A stretch of DNA of 64,000 nt from Teichococcus coralli (GCF_009829925.1 NZ_SNVJ01000001.1:62001-126000), one strand, 5' to 3'. Shown: positions 17,705 through 27,458, counted from the stretch's first letter. Notes: generated by a model from the sequence alone, not told the origin. Numbers and translations: made by a program.

Positions 17705-17896
17705 TCAGTGGCTCAGCAGAAGCGCAATCACCGCCACCGGCAGCAGGATGATCAGGACGGCGGCCTTAACCAGGCTCGTCCATTCCGAGCGGTCGGCACC
17801 GCCCTCCTCGGGGTGGTAAGCCGGACGCTGGCGCTTGCGCCAGGCCTGGCCGGAGGAGGCAACCGGAGTCGCCGGCGGCTCCGAAAGAGGATGCAT
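17705..17896 (-). CDS. small single-helix membrane protein, unknown
   Basis: A 63-residue protein with a polar N-terminal part (residues 1-40, rich in Pro, Arg and Glu) and one C-terminal transmembrane helix (about 44-62) ending in Ser-His, so it is probably tail-anchored. The Met at 17896 follows a GAAGG-like ribosome-binding site; a longer frame to 17998 exists but is less protein-like. No family recognised. It lies upstream of dksA on the same strand, separated by about 200 bp and a hairpin. Confidence 0.5.
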   Translation of the reverse strand: MHPLSEPPATPVASSGQAWRKRQRPAYHPEEGGADRSEWTSLVKAAVLIILLPVAVIALLLSH

Positions 17897-18168
17897 GTTT
17901 GCCTTCAAGGCCCGAACCCTTCCCGCTGGCGCAACGGCAACGCCTTCGCTGCCCTTCATGCCATACGCTGCGGAGCGGGCCGCCGTTGCACAATCCACAA
18001 GGAAGTGACCAGTTTCTGAACCTTAGCGGCAGCCAAGCAGAAAGAAGTAAGCCTTTTGGACAGCAACGCTCCCGCTCCGCGGCAAGGCGCCGCAACCATT
18101 CCGTCCGGAACCACGCCGGGGCGACTGGGTCGGGCCAGGACTGGAAACATTCACGGTAGAACAACCCC

Positions 18169-18987
18169 ATGATGCCACACAGCCGTTCCTTGAAGATGGC
18201 TGCAGAACACATCCTGGAGCGGGTACGCCGCCATCAGGCCATGCTGCTGGACCTCACCCCTCTCGCTACAGAATCGACTGCAGCCAAGCGCCTGCTGGAC
18301 CTGGCCTCCCGGCCTGCTGTCCCCGACACGGGGGATCTGCTGAGGGTGGCAGGATAAGGTGGAAGCCTGGTCCGGCCGGCCATGCCAGGCTGGGCGCCGA
18401 CAGGATGTCTTCGCCCGAACAGAGCCGCCAGACGCGCTAATCCCTTCTCTGCGGCAGCACCGGCGCTGAGCCGGCCTTCCGCTCTTCCGCCCTGCTGAGG
18501 GATCACGGCGTTGCCGCCGTGCTGAAGGCGCCCATCGCCAACAACGGTGCGGTCCGGGGCGTGCTGGAAGTGGACGGCACCACCCCCGATGCCTTCGAGG
18601 AGGATGATGAACGTTCCTGCTCCGGCTGGCCGTCACGCTGGCGCTCGCTCTCTGGCATCGCCAGGGCCAGGCCGGCGGCGAGCGCAAGGCGGAAGAGGCG
18701 CCTCATCCAGGCCGGCGCCTCCATGCATGCGCAGAACCGCCGGGTGCGGAACCCCTTCCAGATGATCCCAGCGGTCCTGGCGCGCCGCAGCCGGAAGGGG
18801 GCCAGCGAACAGGTCCGGGGAGACTACGCCGAAGTAAGGGAGCGGGTCGCGGCGACGGGCCTGGCCCAGGACCTCCTGAGCACCGAGCGTAAGCAGAGCG
18901 TCCTCGGAGCCGCGACTTATCCTGATGCGCTCTGCCCGGGCCTCCTGCCGAGGCCGACCCTGCCTATCCCATCAGGCGACCTCATCT
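18169..18987 (+). pseudogene. degraded sensor histidine kinase (GAF + HisKA_2 type)
   Basis: Scattered in-frame pieces read as one sensor kinase. An N-terminal piece reaches GDLLRVAG (to 18357). After a frame change comes RWKPGPAGHARLGAD (about 18357-18392), then an in-frame stop near 18438. SSALLRDHG and GVLEVDGTTPDAFEEDDER follow (about 18480-18610), which is a typical GAF-domain end. After another frame change there is an Ala/Leu helix, then back to RVRNPFQM, VLARRSRKGASEQVRGDYAEV and ERVAATGLAQDLLS (about 18737-18890), the dimerisation domain of HisKA_2/HWE kinases. The phosphoacceptor His position reads Arg (NRRVRN). No ATPase domain follows before fabH. With at least two frame changes, a stop and the missing catalytic domain, it is a relic. 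The first 62 codons (18169-18357) might still be an ORF. Confidence 0.7.
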
Positions 18988-19071
18988 GGCCGCGCGTCGC
19001 GAAGCCTCCGGCGCCCCTGCACGACCGGGCAGAGGCTACCGCTCTCCCACGCCGGCCCGATGCGAATCGGC

Positions 19072-20031
19072 TTAGAAGCGGGCGAGCGCCGCGCCCCAGG
19101 TCAGGCCGCCGCCAATGGCCTCCATCAGCACCAGGTCACCTCGCTGGACGCGCCCGTCACGCGTAGCCTCGGCCAGCGCCAGCGGGATCGAGGCGGCCGA
19201 GGTGTTGGCGTGGCGGTCCACGGTGACCACCACCCGCTCGGGCGGCAGGCCCAGCTTGCGGCCCATTGCCTCGATGATCCGCAGGTTCGCCTGGTGGGGC
19301 ACCAGCCAGGAGACGGCCGACTTGTCCAGCCCGTTATGCGCCAGCGCCTCGTCCACCACGGCGGCAAGCTTGCTGACGGCGTGCCGGAACACCTCGCGCC
19401 CCGCCATGCGCACCAGGCCCGGAGCGCCCTCCACCTGCAGGATATCGCCATGCCGGCCATCGGCATGCAGGTGACAGGAAAGAAGGCCCCTCCCCTCCGC
19501 CTCGGCCTCGTCGCTGGCGCGCAGCACCACGGCGCCGGCACCATCGCCGAACAGCACGCAGGTGGCGCGGTCGGTCCAGTCCAGGATGCGCGAGAAGACC
19601 TCGGCGCCGATCACGAGCACGCAGCGCGCCTGCCCCGTCCGGATCATCGCGTCAGCAACGGAGAGGGCATAGACGAAGCCGCTGCAGGCCGCGGCGACGT
19701 CGAAGGCGAAGCCGGTGCTGATGCCGAGCTTGGCCTGCAAGCGGGCGGCCGTGGAGGGGAACACGGCATCGGGCGTCGCGGTGGCGACAATGACGCCATC
19801 CACCGCCGTGGCCGGCAATCCGGCCTGCTCCAGCGCCGCGCGCGCCGCGGCGGCGCCCATGTCGCTGGCCTGCTCGCCAGGGGCAGCCAGGTGCCGCTGG
19901 CGGATGCCGGTGCGCTCCTGGATCCAGGCGTCCGAGGTGTCCAGCCCATGCCGCGCGGCCAGCGCGTCGTTATCCAGCACCAGTTCCGGGAGGTAGCCGC
20001 CGGAACCGGCGATCAAGGCGCGAAGGGTCAT
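19072..20031 (-). CDS. fabH: 3-oxoacyl-ACP synthase III (KAS III)
   Basis: A 319-residue condensing enzyme that starts fatty-acid synthesis by joining acetyl-CoA to malonyl-ACP. The catalytic triad is visible: Cys116 in AAACSGF, His in VPHQAN near 243 and Asn in HANTSAAS near 273. C-terminal [10 protein letters not shown] is typical. It starts 24 bp after plsX on the same strand, so it forms the usual plsX-fabH pair. On the 3' side, where many alphaproteobacteria have ihfA, there is instead the kinase relic on the other strand. Confidence 0.96.
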   Translation of the reverse strand: MTLRALIAGSGGYLPELVLDNDALAARHGLDTSDAWIQERTGIRQRHLAAPGEQASDMGAAAARAALEQAGLPATAVDGVIVATATPDAVFPSTAARLQAKLGISTGFAFDVAAACSGFVYALSVADAMIRTGQARCVLVIGAEVFSRILDWTDRATCVLFGDGAGAVVLRASDEAEAEGRGLLSCHLHADGRHGDILQVEGAPGLVRMAGREVFRHAVSKLAAVVDEALAHNGLDKSAVSWLVPHQANLRIIEAMGRKLGLPPERVVVTVDRHANTSAASIPLALAEATRDGRVQRGDLVLMEAIGGGLTWGAALARF

Positions 20032-20055
20032 GCGGCAGATGTCCAGAAGCGGCCG

Positions 20056-21165
20056 TCAGCGGGCGTTCACGCCGGGCTCGGCGGCGGCCACGCGCCCGCG
20101 CGGCGGCAGGGTCGCGGCGCTCTCGCGGATCCGCTCGTTGAAGCGATGGGTCACCATGTCCATCGCGGTGTCGACGGCATGGGCGAAGCCTTGCGCATCC
20201 GTGCCGCCATGGCTCTTCACGACGACGCCGTTGAGGCCGACCAGCACCGCGCCGTTGTAGCGGCGGGGGTCCATGAACTCGCGCAGCCGCTCCAGCGCGG
20301 GACGCGCGAGCAGGTATCCGAGCTTGGCCGTCAATGAGGAGGTGAAAACCTGCTTCAGCAGGCTGCCGAACAGCTTGAAGGCGCCTTCGCCCGTCTTGAG
20401 CGCGACGTTGCCGGTGAAGCCGTCGGTGACAATGATGTCCACCGTGCCGGCGGTGATGTCGTGTCCTTCCACGAAGCCGCGGAAGTTGGCACCCAGCACG
20501 GATTCGCGCAGCATCTCCGCGGCCTGGCGGACGCGGTCGTCGCCCTTCAGCTCCTCGCTGCCGACATTCAGCAGCCCAATGCTGGGATCGGTCAGGCCAA
20601 GCACGGCACGGGCGAAGGAGTCGCCCATGATCGCGAATTCGACCAGGTTGCGCGCGTCGCAGGCGACGTTCGCGCCGAGGTCGAGCAGCACCACGTCGCC
20701 ACGCGCGGAGGGTCCGAGGGCGGCCAGCGCCGGCCGGTCGATCTCCGGCAACGTCTTCAGCACCACCTTGCCGAGCGCCAGCAGCGCCCCGGTGTTGCCG
20801 GCCGAGACCACGCCCGCCGCCTCGCCCGCCGCCACCGCGTCAATGGCGACGCGCATGGAGGAATGGCGGACGCGCAGCGCGGCGGTCGGCTTCATGTCGC
20901 CAGGAATGGCGTCGGGGGCGTGGCGAATGGCGCAGATGCGCGCGGCACGGGACCGGCGGGAGAGCAGCGCGCCCAGCCGGACCTCGTCGCCCACCAGCAG
21001 CAGGCGCGCCTTTGGATGGCGCTCCGCCGCGATCTCGATACCGTCGAGGATGGACTCAGGGGCGTGGTCCCCGCCCATCGCGTCGATGGCAAGGGCGAAG
21101 CCCCCTGACAGCGATGACTGCGGGGCGCCGTCCTGCGGCAGCGTGACCTGCGGCAAGGTGTCCAT
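20056..21165 (-). CDS. plsX: phosphate acyltransferase PlsX
   Basis: A 369-residue PlsX, which converts acyl-ACP to acyl-phosphate for phospholipid synthesis. The family N-terminal motif AIDAMGGDHAPE lies at about 26-37 after a somewhat long leader, and later blocks include SAGNTGALLALG and VTDGFTGNVALKTGEGAF. It lies between rpmF (23 bp upstream) and fabH (24 bp downstream) in the widely conserved rpmF-plsX-fabH order. Confidence 0.96.
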   Translation of the reverse strand: MDTLPQVTLPQDGAPQSSLSGGFALAIDAMGGDHAPESILDGIEIAAERHPKARLLLVGDEVRLGALLSRRSRAARICAIRHAPDAIPGDMKPTAALRVRHSSMRVAIDAVAAGEAAGVVSAGNTGALLALGKVVLKTLPEIDRPALAALGPSARGDVVLLDLGANVACDARNLVEFAIMGDSFARAVLGLTDPSIGLLNVGSEELKGDDRVRQAAEMLRESVLGANFRGFVEGHDITAGTVDIIVTDGFTGNVALKTGEGAFKLFGSLLKQVFTSSLTAKLGYLLARPALERLREFMDPRRYNGAVLVGLNGVVVKSHGGTDAQGFAHAVDTAMDMVTHRFNERIRESAATLPPRGRVAAAEPGVNAR

Positions 21166-21188
21166 TTCCCTCGGCGGTGCCGGAAGGC

Positions 21189-21392
21189 TCAGACGCGGAC
21201 CGCGGACTTCAGGGGCTTGCCCGCCGCCACGACCTCACGGCCGTCGTAATGGCCGCAGGAGGCGCAGACATGGTGCGGACGCTTCAGCTCGCCGCAGTTG
21301 GGGCACTCGTGGTGCGCCTGGGCGGACAGAGCCTCGTGGCTGCGACGCATCCCGCGGCGGGAGGGCGAAACCTTCTTCTTCGGAACGGCCAT
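21189..21392 (-). CDS. rpmF: 50S ribosomal protein L32
   Basis: A 67-residue L32 starting [17 protein letters not shown], with a complete zinc-binding pair CPNC and CASC at about residues 30-48. This is the zinc-containing form. It is first in the rpmF-plsX-fabH cluster. The yceD (DUF177) gene that often precedes rpmF is absent here. Confidence 0.97.
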   Translation of the reverse strand: MAVPKKKVSPSRRGMRRSHEALSAQAHHECPNCGELKRPHHVCASCGHYDGREVVAAGKPLKSAVRV

Positions 21393-21506
21393 GGCGCCGG
21401 GCCTCTCTTTTCGTCGTGCTGTATAGAGTCAGCGGTCAATCAGGAAGGCGCGGCCATTACCACCGCCCCCCCCTGCATGCAAGCGTCACGCGCCCCGGGA
21501 CCCGTC

Positions 21507-22250
21507 TCAGTCGAGCTTCACCGCGTAGCGGTGGCGCTCGGTGTCGATCATGGAAAGCCGCACCTCGACCGCGCGGTCGGCGACGTCATAGGCGATTCGC
21601 TGCACCCGCAGCAACGGCACGCCGGCGGGCTTGCCCAGGGCGGCGGCCGTCTCAGCATCGGCGGCGCCGGCGGAAAGCTCCTCCTCCGCCCGCCCGATCG
21701 TCACGCCATGCGCCTGCTGGAGGTGCACGTAGAGCTCCTGATGCAGCTCTCCTGGCTCCAGTCGGAAGCCCGGCAGCAATGGACCGGAGAGGGTGCAGCG
21801 CTCGAAGATGCGCGGACTGCCGTCGAGCTGCCGGACGCGGCGCAGATGGTGGACCGGCACGCCTTCGGCGAGCCCGAGCGCGGCGGCCTCCCAGGGCTCC
21901 GCCGGCCGCGTGGCGCAGGAGACGACCATGATGCGCGACACGACCGAGCGGCCGCTGAGGTCACGCACGCGGAAGAAATGGTGGCGCGCCGTCTCGCTGT
22001 TGTGCCGTGTGACGGTGGTGCCGCGGCCTTGCCGGCGATCGATCAGGTGTCGCCGTTCCAGCACAGTCAGCGCCTTGCGGACCGTGCCCTGCGAAACCCC
22101 AAGTTCCGCCGCGAGTTCCGGCTCGGAAGGCAACGCATGACCCGGCGGCCAATCGCCGCCCACGATTCGCCCCAGCAGGATCTCCTCCACCTGCCGGTAC
22201 AACGGGCGGGCGTCCAGCCGGGCAGGTGGCGATGAGAGCGGGGTGGACAT
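21507..22250 (-). CDS. GntR family regulator, HutC/UTRA type
   Basis: A 247-residue transcription factor. The N-terminal winged helix-turn-helix (about 18-82, PLYRQVEEILLGRI then LPSEPELAAELGVSQGTVRKAL) is followed by a UTRA ligand-binding domain (about 100-245, ending IDTERHRYAVKLD). Start at 22250 is preferred because the domain begins soon after; an upstream ATG at 22334 is also in frame. No catabolic or transport gene adjoins it on its strand, so the target is unknown. The divergent sulP gene is 555 bp away. A possible operator lies upstream at 22342-22360. Confidence 0.85.
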   Translation of the reverse strand: MSTPLSSPPARLDARPLYRQVEEILLGRIVGGDWPPGHALPSEPELAAELGVSQGTVRKALTVLERRHLIDRRQGRGTTVTRHNSETARHHFFRVRDLSGRSVVSRIMVVSCATRPAEPWEAAALGLAEGVPVHHLRRVRQLDGSPRIFERCTLSGPLLPGFRLEPGELHQELYVHLQQAHGVTIGRAEEELSAGAADAETAAALGKPAGVPLLRVQRIAYDVADRAVEVRLSMIDTERHRYAVKLD

Positions 22251-22804
22251 GACGGGGGGAACGGCTCCTGGAGGGGGGTCGGACAACACGCGGGCGTGTT
22301 CCCTTATCCTGGGTACGGGATCAAGATCCTGCAAAGGGAGACTTGTGTCTTATACAAGACCTGCTAGGGTGCGGGCTCTCGGGATTGCTCTGCAGGCCGA
22401 GTTTGGGGAGGAACAGTTCCGAAAAGGAACCCAGCGTATTGACGGCGTCTGGCCAAGTCCAGGCGCCGTCCGCTGACTCTGGCCTTCCACAACCGCGTCC
22501 AAGCCCTCCGCACGACCGCCTTGGCCTTGCTTCTATTGGAAGCGATGCGGCTACCGCAGCATGCCAGGCGATCTTCGTGCTTGTCACCCGCTGTGGCGGC
22601 GGGTTAGAGGAGGTGCTGTCAATTTTGCGCTGCGGCATAAGCCCTCGCCACGCCTCCCCCGCCAGGAAGCCGAACGGTCCGATGTAGGCCTGCGCCAGAC
22701 CCAACGATTCACTGCGTTGCAGCCGCGCCGGCCTCCGGCGTGCTGACGCCGTGCGTGGCTGGCGCTCCCCTCCGTCCCTCCTGCCGAAAGCGAAACTCCC
22801 TGTC
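22251..22804. other. 554-bp region between divergent GntR and sulP genes
   Basis: No convincing gene. It holds the candidate GntR operator at 22342-22360 in a less GC-rich patch and must hold the promoters of both divergent genes. Short open frames on both strands are not protein-like enough to call. Confidence 0.5.
22342..22360. promoter_or_regulatory. candidate GntR-family operator
   Basis: CTTGT (22342-22346) and ACAAG (22354-22358) form an inverted repeat with 7 nt between. A nested GTCTT-N4-AAGAC repeat lies at 22347-22360. This resembles the short inverted repeats bound by GntR/HutC regulators and lies 92 bp upstream of the GntR start, so autoregulation is possible. Inferred from position and symmetry only. 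Confidence 0.35.
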
Positions 22805-24289
22805 ATGTCCTCACCATCCCGGCTGCGCGCCGAATGGTTCGGCAATATCCGTGCCGACCTGCTGTCCGGCCTTGTGGTCGCGCTCGCGCTGATCCCCGAG
22901 GCCATTGCCTTCTCCATCATCGCGGGCGTCGATCCGAAGGTCGGCCTTTACGCCTCCTTCTCGATGGCGGTCATCACCGCCATCGCCGGCGGCCGCCCGG
23001 CGATGATCTCGGCCGCGACCGGCGCCATGGCGGTGGTGCTGGTGGACCTCGTGAAGGACCACGGCCTGCAATACATGCTCGCCGCCACAATCCTGACCGG
23101 CGTGCTGCAGATGCTGGCCGGCTTCGCCAGGCTGGGCCGGGTGATGCGCTTCGTCTCGCGCTCGGTGCTGACGGGCTTCGTCAACGCGCTGGCCATCCTG
23201 ATCTTCTCGGCGCAGTTGCCGGAGCTGATCGGCGTGCCGATGCTGACCTACCCAATGGTCGCGCTGGGGCTCGCCATCATCTACATCCTGCCGCGCTTCA
23301 CCAAGGCGGTGCCCTCGCCGCTGGTCTGCATCGTGGTGCTGACAGCGATCTCGGCCGGCTTCGGCTTCGGCCAGCTGCACACGGTGGGCGACATGGGCGC
23401 GCTGCCGGACGCGCTGCCTAGCTTCTTCATCCCCGAGGTGCCGCTGAACTGGGAAACGTTGCGGATCATCCTGCCCTACTCGGCGACTCTGGCGGCGGTT
23501 GGCCTGCTGGAATCGCTGATGACGGCGGCGGTGGTGGACGAGATGACCGACACGGCGAGCCACCGCTCGCGGGAATGCGTCGGCCAGGGGCTGGGCAACT
23601 TCTTCACCGGCCTTCTCGGCGGCATGGCGGGCTGCGCGATGATCGGCCAGTCCGTGATCAACGTCCGCTCGGGCGGGCGCGGGCGGCTTTCCACCTTCAC
23701 CGCCGGCGTGGTGCTGCTGTTCCTGATCCTGGTGCTGGGCGACCTGGTGCGCCGCATCCCCATGGCGGCCCTGGTGGCGGTGATGATCATGGTCTCGATC
23801 GGCACCTTCAGCTGGGCCTCGCTGCGGACGCTGGTGACGCACCCGCGCTCTTCCTCGGTGGTGATGCTGGCAACGGTGGCCGTGGTGCTGCTGACCCACG
23901 ACCTGGCCAAGGGCGTGCTGGTCGGCGTGCTGCTGAGCGGCATCTTCTTCGCCGGCAAGGTCCGGCGGATGTTCAGCGTGCGATCCGAGCTTTCGGAGGA
24001 TGGCCGCCAGCGCACCTATACGGTGCAGGGCCAGGTCTTCTTCGCCTCCGCCGAGGATTTCCTGGCAGCCTTCGACCTGAAGGAGGAGGTGGAGCGCGTG
24101 GTGATCGACGTCTCCGGCGCGCATCTCTGGGACATCAGCGGCATCGGCGCGCTGGACCGGGTGGTGCTGGGCTTGCGCGCCCGCGGTATCGCGGCCGAGG
24201 TGGTGGGCCTGAATGCGGCCAGCGCCACGCTGGTGGAGCGCCTTGGCGTGCATGACAAGCCGGACGCGGCGCTGGCCGCCGGGCACTGA
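22805..24289 (+). CDS. SulP family anion transporter with STAS domain
   Basis: This 494-residue inner-membrane transporter has many hydrophobic helices across residues 18-400 and a C-terminal STAS domain (about 395-490, with [22 protein letters not shown]). Typical SulP stretches are [23 protein letters not shown] near 20 and [13 protein letters not shown] near 235. Family members carry sulfate, bicarbonate or dicarboxylates; the substrate is not decidable. The start at 22805 is preferred over an ATG 18 codons upstream because the protein then begins shortly before the first helix. It is single-transcript, ending in a repeat/terminator zone and converging on msrA. Confidence 0.92.
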   Translation: MSSPSRLRAEWFGNIRADLLSGLVVALALIPEAIAFSIIAGVDPKVGLYASFSMAVITAIAGGRPAMISAATGAMAVVLVDLVKDHGLQYMLAATILTGVLQMLAGFARLGRVMRFVSRSVLTGFVNALAILIFSAQLPELIGVPMLTYPMVALGLAIIYILPRFTKAVPSPLVCIVVLTAISAGFGFGQLHTVGDMGALPDALPSFFIPEVPLNWETLRIILPYSATLAAVGLLESLMTAAVVDEMTDTASHRSRECVGQGLGNFFTGLLGGMAGCAMIGQSVINVRSGGRGRLSTFTAGVVLLFLILVLGDLVRRIPMAALVAVMIMVSIGTFSWASLRTLVTHPRSSSVVMLATVAVVLLTHDLAKGVLVGVLLSGIFFAGKVRRMFSVRSELSEDGRQRTYTVQGQVFFASAEDFLAAFDLKEEVERVVIDVSGAHLWDISGIGALDRVVLGLRARGIAAEVVGLNAASATLVERLGVHDKPDAALAAGH

Positions 24290-24320
24290 AGCGGAAGGCG
24301 GGGTCCGGGGTGACACTGCC

Positions 24321-24379
24321 ACCCCAGCGGGCACCCCAGCGGGCACCCCAGCGGGACCCCAGCGGGCACCCCGGCGGGG
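24321..24379. repeat. 12-bp tandem repeat, five copies
   Basis: Five head-to-tail copies of ACCCCAGCGGGC (the third is 11 bp, the fifth varies) lie 32 bp after the sulP stop and directly before a strong terminator hairpin. The unit would suit copy-number variation by slippage. No function seen. Confidence 0.8.
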
Positions 24380-24382
24380 ATC

Positions 24383-24401
24383 CAGGGGGCGGCGCCCCCT
24401 G
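24383..24401. terminator. hairpin terminator between sulP and msrA
   Basis: CAGGGGGC and GCCCCCTG form a perfect 8-bp stem with a GGC loop between the convergent sulP and msrA stop codons. It is probably a shared bidirectional terminator, though a T-run is lacking. Confidence 0.65.
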
Positions 24402-24408
24402 TCCAAGT

Positions 24409-24966
24409 TCAGGCCGCGCGCGCCTTCAGCCGGTCGTTGAAGCGCTTGCGGAACTTCGCCACCTTCGGCGCGATCACCGCGCGGCAATAGCCAGACCACG
24501 GGTTGCGCTTGAAGTAGTCCTGGTGTTCCGCCTCTGCCGGCCAGAAGGCGCCGGCGGGCTCCACCTCCGTCACCAGCGGCGCGCCCCAGATCCCCTCCGC
24601 CTCGATCTCCGCCATCACCGCCCGCGCCGTTTCCGCCTGGGCGTCCGAGGTGGTCAGGACGATGCTGCGATACTGCGGGCCGATATCGGCGCCCTGGCGG
24701 TCCTTGGTGGTAGGGTCGTGCAGGGTGAAGAAGATGCGCAGCAGGTCGGCATAAGAGAGCACGGCGGGGTCGAAGACCACCTTCACCACCTCGGCATGGC
24801 CGGTCTTCTTGCCGCAGACCTGCTCGTAGGTCGGGTTCTCGACATGGCCGCCGGCATAGCCGGAGACCACCTCCTCGACGCCCTGCAGGTCGCGATAGGC
24901 CGCGTCGATGCACCAGAAGCAGCCGCCCCCCAGGATGGCGGTTTCGCGGTTCGCGGGTTCAGGCAT
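24409..24966 (-). CDS. msrA: peptide-methionine (S)-S-oxide reductase
   Basis: A 185-residue MsrA that repairs oxidised methionine in proteins. The active site GCFWC lies at residues 15-19 with catalytic Cys16. GYAGG and NPTYEQVC follow, then HDPTTKDRQG and the substrate-binding QYRS. Start at 24966 is supported by AGGAGG at good distance and by homology; the frame continues upstream only as non-coding. Monocistronic. Confidence 0.95.
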   Translation of the reverse strand: MPEPANRETAILGGGCFWCIDAAYRDLQGVEEVVSGYAGGHVENPTYEQVCGKKTGHAEVVKVVFDPAVLSYADLLRIFFTLHDPTTKDRQGADIGPQYRSIVLTTSDAQAETARAVMAEIEAEGIWGAPLVTEVEPAGAFWPAEAEHQDYFKRNPWSGYCRAVIAPKVAKFRKRFNDRLKARAA

Positions 24967-25091
24967 GCGAGCCTCCTCTGTTCGGACGCAGAGATGGGGT
25001 GGGCGCGGCGGTTCCGCATCCCTCCCCCTCGCCGCGCCCTTGGGCCTTCCCCGGCTTGCGTGGCGCGGGCGGCGCGGGCACCGTCCTGCGC

Positions 25092-26177
25092 ATGGAATCG
25101 CCATCCTCCTTTCCGCCTATCGCCCCGGCCGAGGCCGGCTTCGACCCCGACCGGCTCGCCGCGGCAGTCGCCTTCGCCGAGGCGAGCGACAGCCCCTTCC
25201 CACGTGACCTGCTGGCGCATCTGGAGAGTGGCTTCTTCGAGCCGCCGCCGGACAACGAGGTGCTCGGCAACACCGCCGCGCGGGGCGCTCCGAACGGGCT
25301 GATCCTGCGCGAGGGCCGCCTCGTCGCGCGCTGGGGCGACACGCGCCGGGTGGACATGACCTTCAGCGTGGCCAAGAGCTACCTTGCCTTGCTCGCCGGC
25401 CTGGCGCTGGGGGACGGTCTGATCGCCGACCTCGACGCCCCTGTCTCGGCCAGCGTGCGGGACCCTGCCTTCGAGGGGCCGCAGAACGGCGCCATCACCT
25501 GGCGGATGCTGCTGCAGCAGACCAGCGAGTGGGAGGGCACCCTGTTCGGCAAGGCCGACCGGATCGATCGCGGCCGCGACCTGAAGCGCGAAGGCGCCGG
25601 GCCCAAGGGCATCGACCGGCCACTGAAGGCGCCCGGCACCTACTGGGAATACAACGACGTCCGGGTGAACGCGCTGTCGCTCGCGCTGCTGCACCGCTTC
25701 CGCCGCCCGCTGCCCGAGGTTTTCGCCGAGCGCGTCATGCACCCCATCGGCGCCAGCGCGGACTGGCGCTGGGAGGGCTACCGCACCAGCTTCGTGGAGA
25801 TTGATGGCCAGCGCATCCAGTCCGTCTCCGGCGGCGGGCACTGGGGCGGCGGCGTCTTCACCCATGCCGAGGACCAGGCGCGCATCGGCCAGCTCATGCT
25901 GCAGGACGGCGTCTGGGAGGGCCGGCGCGTGCTGCCGGAGGGCTGGGTCGCCGCCTGCACCGCCCCCTGCGCGCTGAACGCCGATTACGGCCTGCTCTGG
26001 TGGCTGAACGGCCAGGGGCGCTACCCCGCCGCCAGCCGCGAAAGCTTCTTCGCCCAGGGCGCGGGCGGCAACGTGATCTGGGTGGACCCGCGCAACCGCA
26101 TCGTCGGCGCCTTCCGCTGGCTGGCGCCGACAGCGTTGCCGGAGCTGCTGGCGATGGTGATGGCGGCGAAGGCCTGA
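25092..26177 (+). CDS. serine hydrolase, beta-lactamase/penicillin-binding fold
   Basis: A 361-residue protein of the class C beta-lactamase-like serine hydrolase family. The S-x-x-K nucleophile motif is SVAK at 92-95 (in TFSVAKSY), a Tyr-Asn motif occurs in YWEYNDVRVN near 190, and GGGHWGGG comes later. There is no signal peptide, so it is probably cytoplasmic. Such proteins are esterases, amidases or peptidases; beta-lactam resistance should not be inferred. The msrA gene is divergent, with 125 bp between starts. Confidence 0.85.
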   Translation: MESPSSFPPIAPAEAGFDPDRLAAAVAFAEASDSPFPRDLLAHLESGFFEPPPDNEVLGNTAARGAPNGLILREGRLVARWGDTRRVDMTFSVAKSYLALLAGLALGDGLIADLDAPVSASVRDPAFEGPQNGAITWRMLLQQTSEWEGTLFGKADRIDRGRDLKREGAGPKGIDRPLKAPGTYWEYNDVRVNALSLALLHRFRRPLPEVFAERVMHPIGASADWRWEGYRTSFVEIDGQRIQSVSGGGHWGGGVFTHAEDQARIGQLMLQDGVWEGRRVLPEGWVAACTAPCALNADYGLLWWLNGQGRYPAASRESFFAQGAGGNVIWVDPRNRIVGAFRWLAPTALPELLAMVMAAKA

Positions 26178-26431
26178 CAGAGGCCGTTCCCTCTCCGGAG
26201 CGGCGCCGCCGGCGGGGTCCGGCGCCTCGCGGCGGGGGCGCGGTCCGGTCCGGTCAGGTCCGGGCTTGCCACCCCGGCCGGGGCGCCGCACCCTGCCCGC
26301 GGGACGCCGCCGGAGAGAATGGCATGACCGCATCCGCCCTCCCCCGCCGCGCCGCACTGCTTCTGCGCCGCCCCGTTGACGCGGTGCACAAGGGAGCGGA
26401 CCCTGAGGCCTCCACTGTATCCCGGTGAGCA

Positions 26432-27457
26432 ATGAACGACAGCCTTTCCCCTGCCTCCGTCCATGCGGCCACCCTCACCCTGGACACGCATGTGGACATC
26501 CCCTGGCCGCACACCCCGGACCCCCGCGGCGCCACCGAGCGCTGCGTGGACTTCCCGAAGATGGAGGCCGGCGGGCTGCGGGCGGTGGTCTTCGCCGCCT
26601 ATCTGCCGCAGGGCCCGCGCACGCCGGAGGCCCATGGGGATGCCGCGCGCCGCGCCGAGGCCATGCTGCGCGTCATCCGCCGCAGCGCCGGAGGCGGCAA
26701 CCGCCGCATCATCGCCCGCGCGGCGGAGCTGGATGCGTTGCGCGGCACCGATGCTCTGGGCGTGCTGCTGGCGGTGGAGAATGGCTACGGCATGGGCGAG
26801 GACCTTTCCCGCCTCGCGCTCTGGCGCGGCCTCGGCGCCTGCTACGTCACCATCACGCATAATGGCCACAACCTGCTGGCCGACGCCGCCATTCCCCGCC
26901 CCGACCTGGGTGACGGCCCGGCGCTGCATGGCGGCCTCTCCTCCCTCGGCCGCGCCGCCATCGTGGAGATGAACGCGCTGGGCCTGCTGGTGGATGTCTC
27001 GCATGCCGCCAAGACCAGCATGATGCAGGCGGTGGAACTGTCGGGTGCCCCGGTGGTCGCCACGCATACCTGCTGCCGCACCTTGCGCGACCATCCGCGC
27101 AACCTCGACGACGAACAGATGGACGCCCTGCGCGCCACCGGCGGGCTGATGCAGATCACGGCCGTCCCTGGCTTCCTGCGCGGGCCGGGAGCGGACGGCA
27201 AGGTCCGCGCCACCGTCGCCGACATGGCCGACCATGTGGACTATGCCGTGCAGCGCATCGGCATCGCCCATGTCGGCCTTTCCTCCGACTTCGATGGCGG
27301 CGGCGGCGTGCAGGGCTGGATGAACGCGGCCGAAAGCGCCGGCCTCACCGCGGAACTGCAGCGCCGCGGCTACGACGCCGAGGCCATCGGCCTGCTGTGG
27401 TCCGGAAACTTCCTGCGGGTGATGCGCGCGGCGGAGGCGGTGGCGGCGGCGGGCTGA
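26432..27457 (+). CDS. membrane dipeptidase (M19 family)
   Basis: A 341-residue zinc dipeptidase of the renal-dipeptidase family, which cleaves dipeptides including those with D-residues. Metal ligands are expected in DTHVD (18-22), in VENG near 112, in DVSHAA near 190 and in THTCC near 210. C-terminal LSSDFDGGG matches the family. There is no signal peptide or membrane anchor, so despite the family name it is probably cytoplasmic. About 250 bp of GC-rich gene-free DNA precedes it. It converges with the acetyltransferase gene, one base apart. Confidence 0.9.
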   Translation: MNDSLSPASVHAATLTLDTHVDIPWPHTPDPRGATERCVDFPKMEAGGLRAVVFAAYLPQGPRTPEAHGDAARRAEAMLRVIRRSAGGGNRRIIARAAELDALRGTDALGVLLAVENGYGMGEDLSRLALWRGLGACYVTITHNGHNLLADAAIPRPDLGDGPALHGGLSSLGRAAIVEMNALGLLVDVSHAAKTSMMQAVELSGAPVVATHTCCRTLRDHPRNLDDEQMDALRATGGLMQITAVPGFLRGPGADGKVRATVADMADHVDYAVQRIGIAHVGLSSDFDGGGGVQGWMNAAESAGLTAELQRRGYDAEAIGLLWSGNFLRVMRAAEAVAAAG

Positions 27458-27458
27458 A

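Noticed and set aside
18519..19166. Open frame of 215 codons read as an intact gene
   Set aside because: Only parts resemble GAF and HisKA_2 domains. The matching frame changes inside it, there is a stop upstream, and its end runs into fabH on the other strand, so a pseudogene fits better.
22343..22687. 114-codon open frame between the GntR and sulP genes
   Set aside because: No ribosome-binding site, no domain, and Ser/Pro/Gly-rich random-looking composition.
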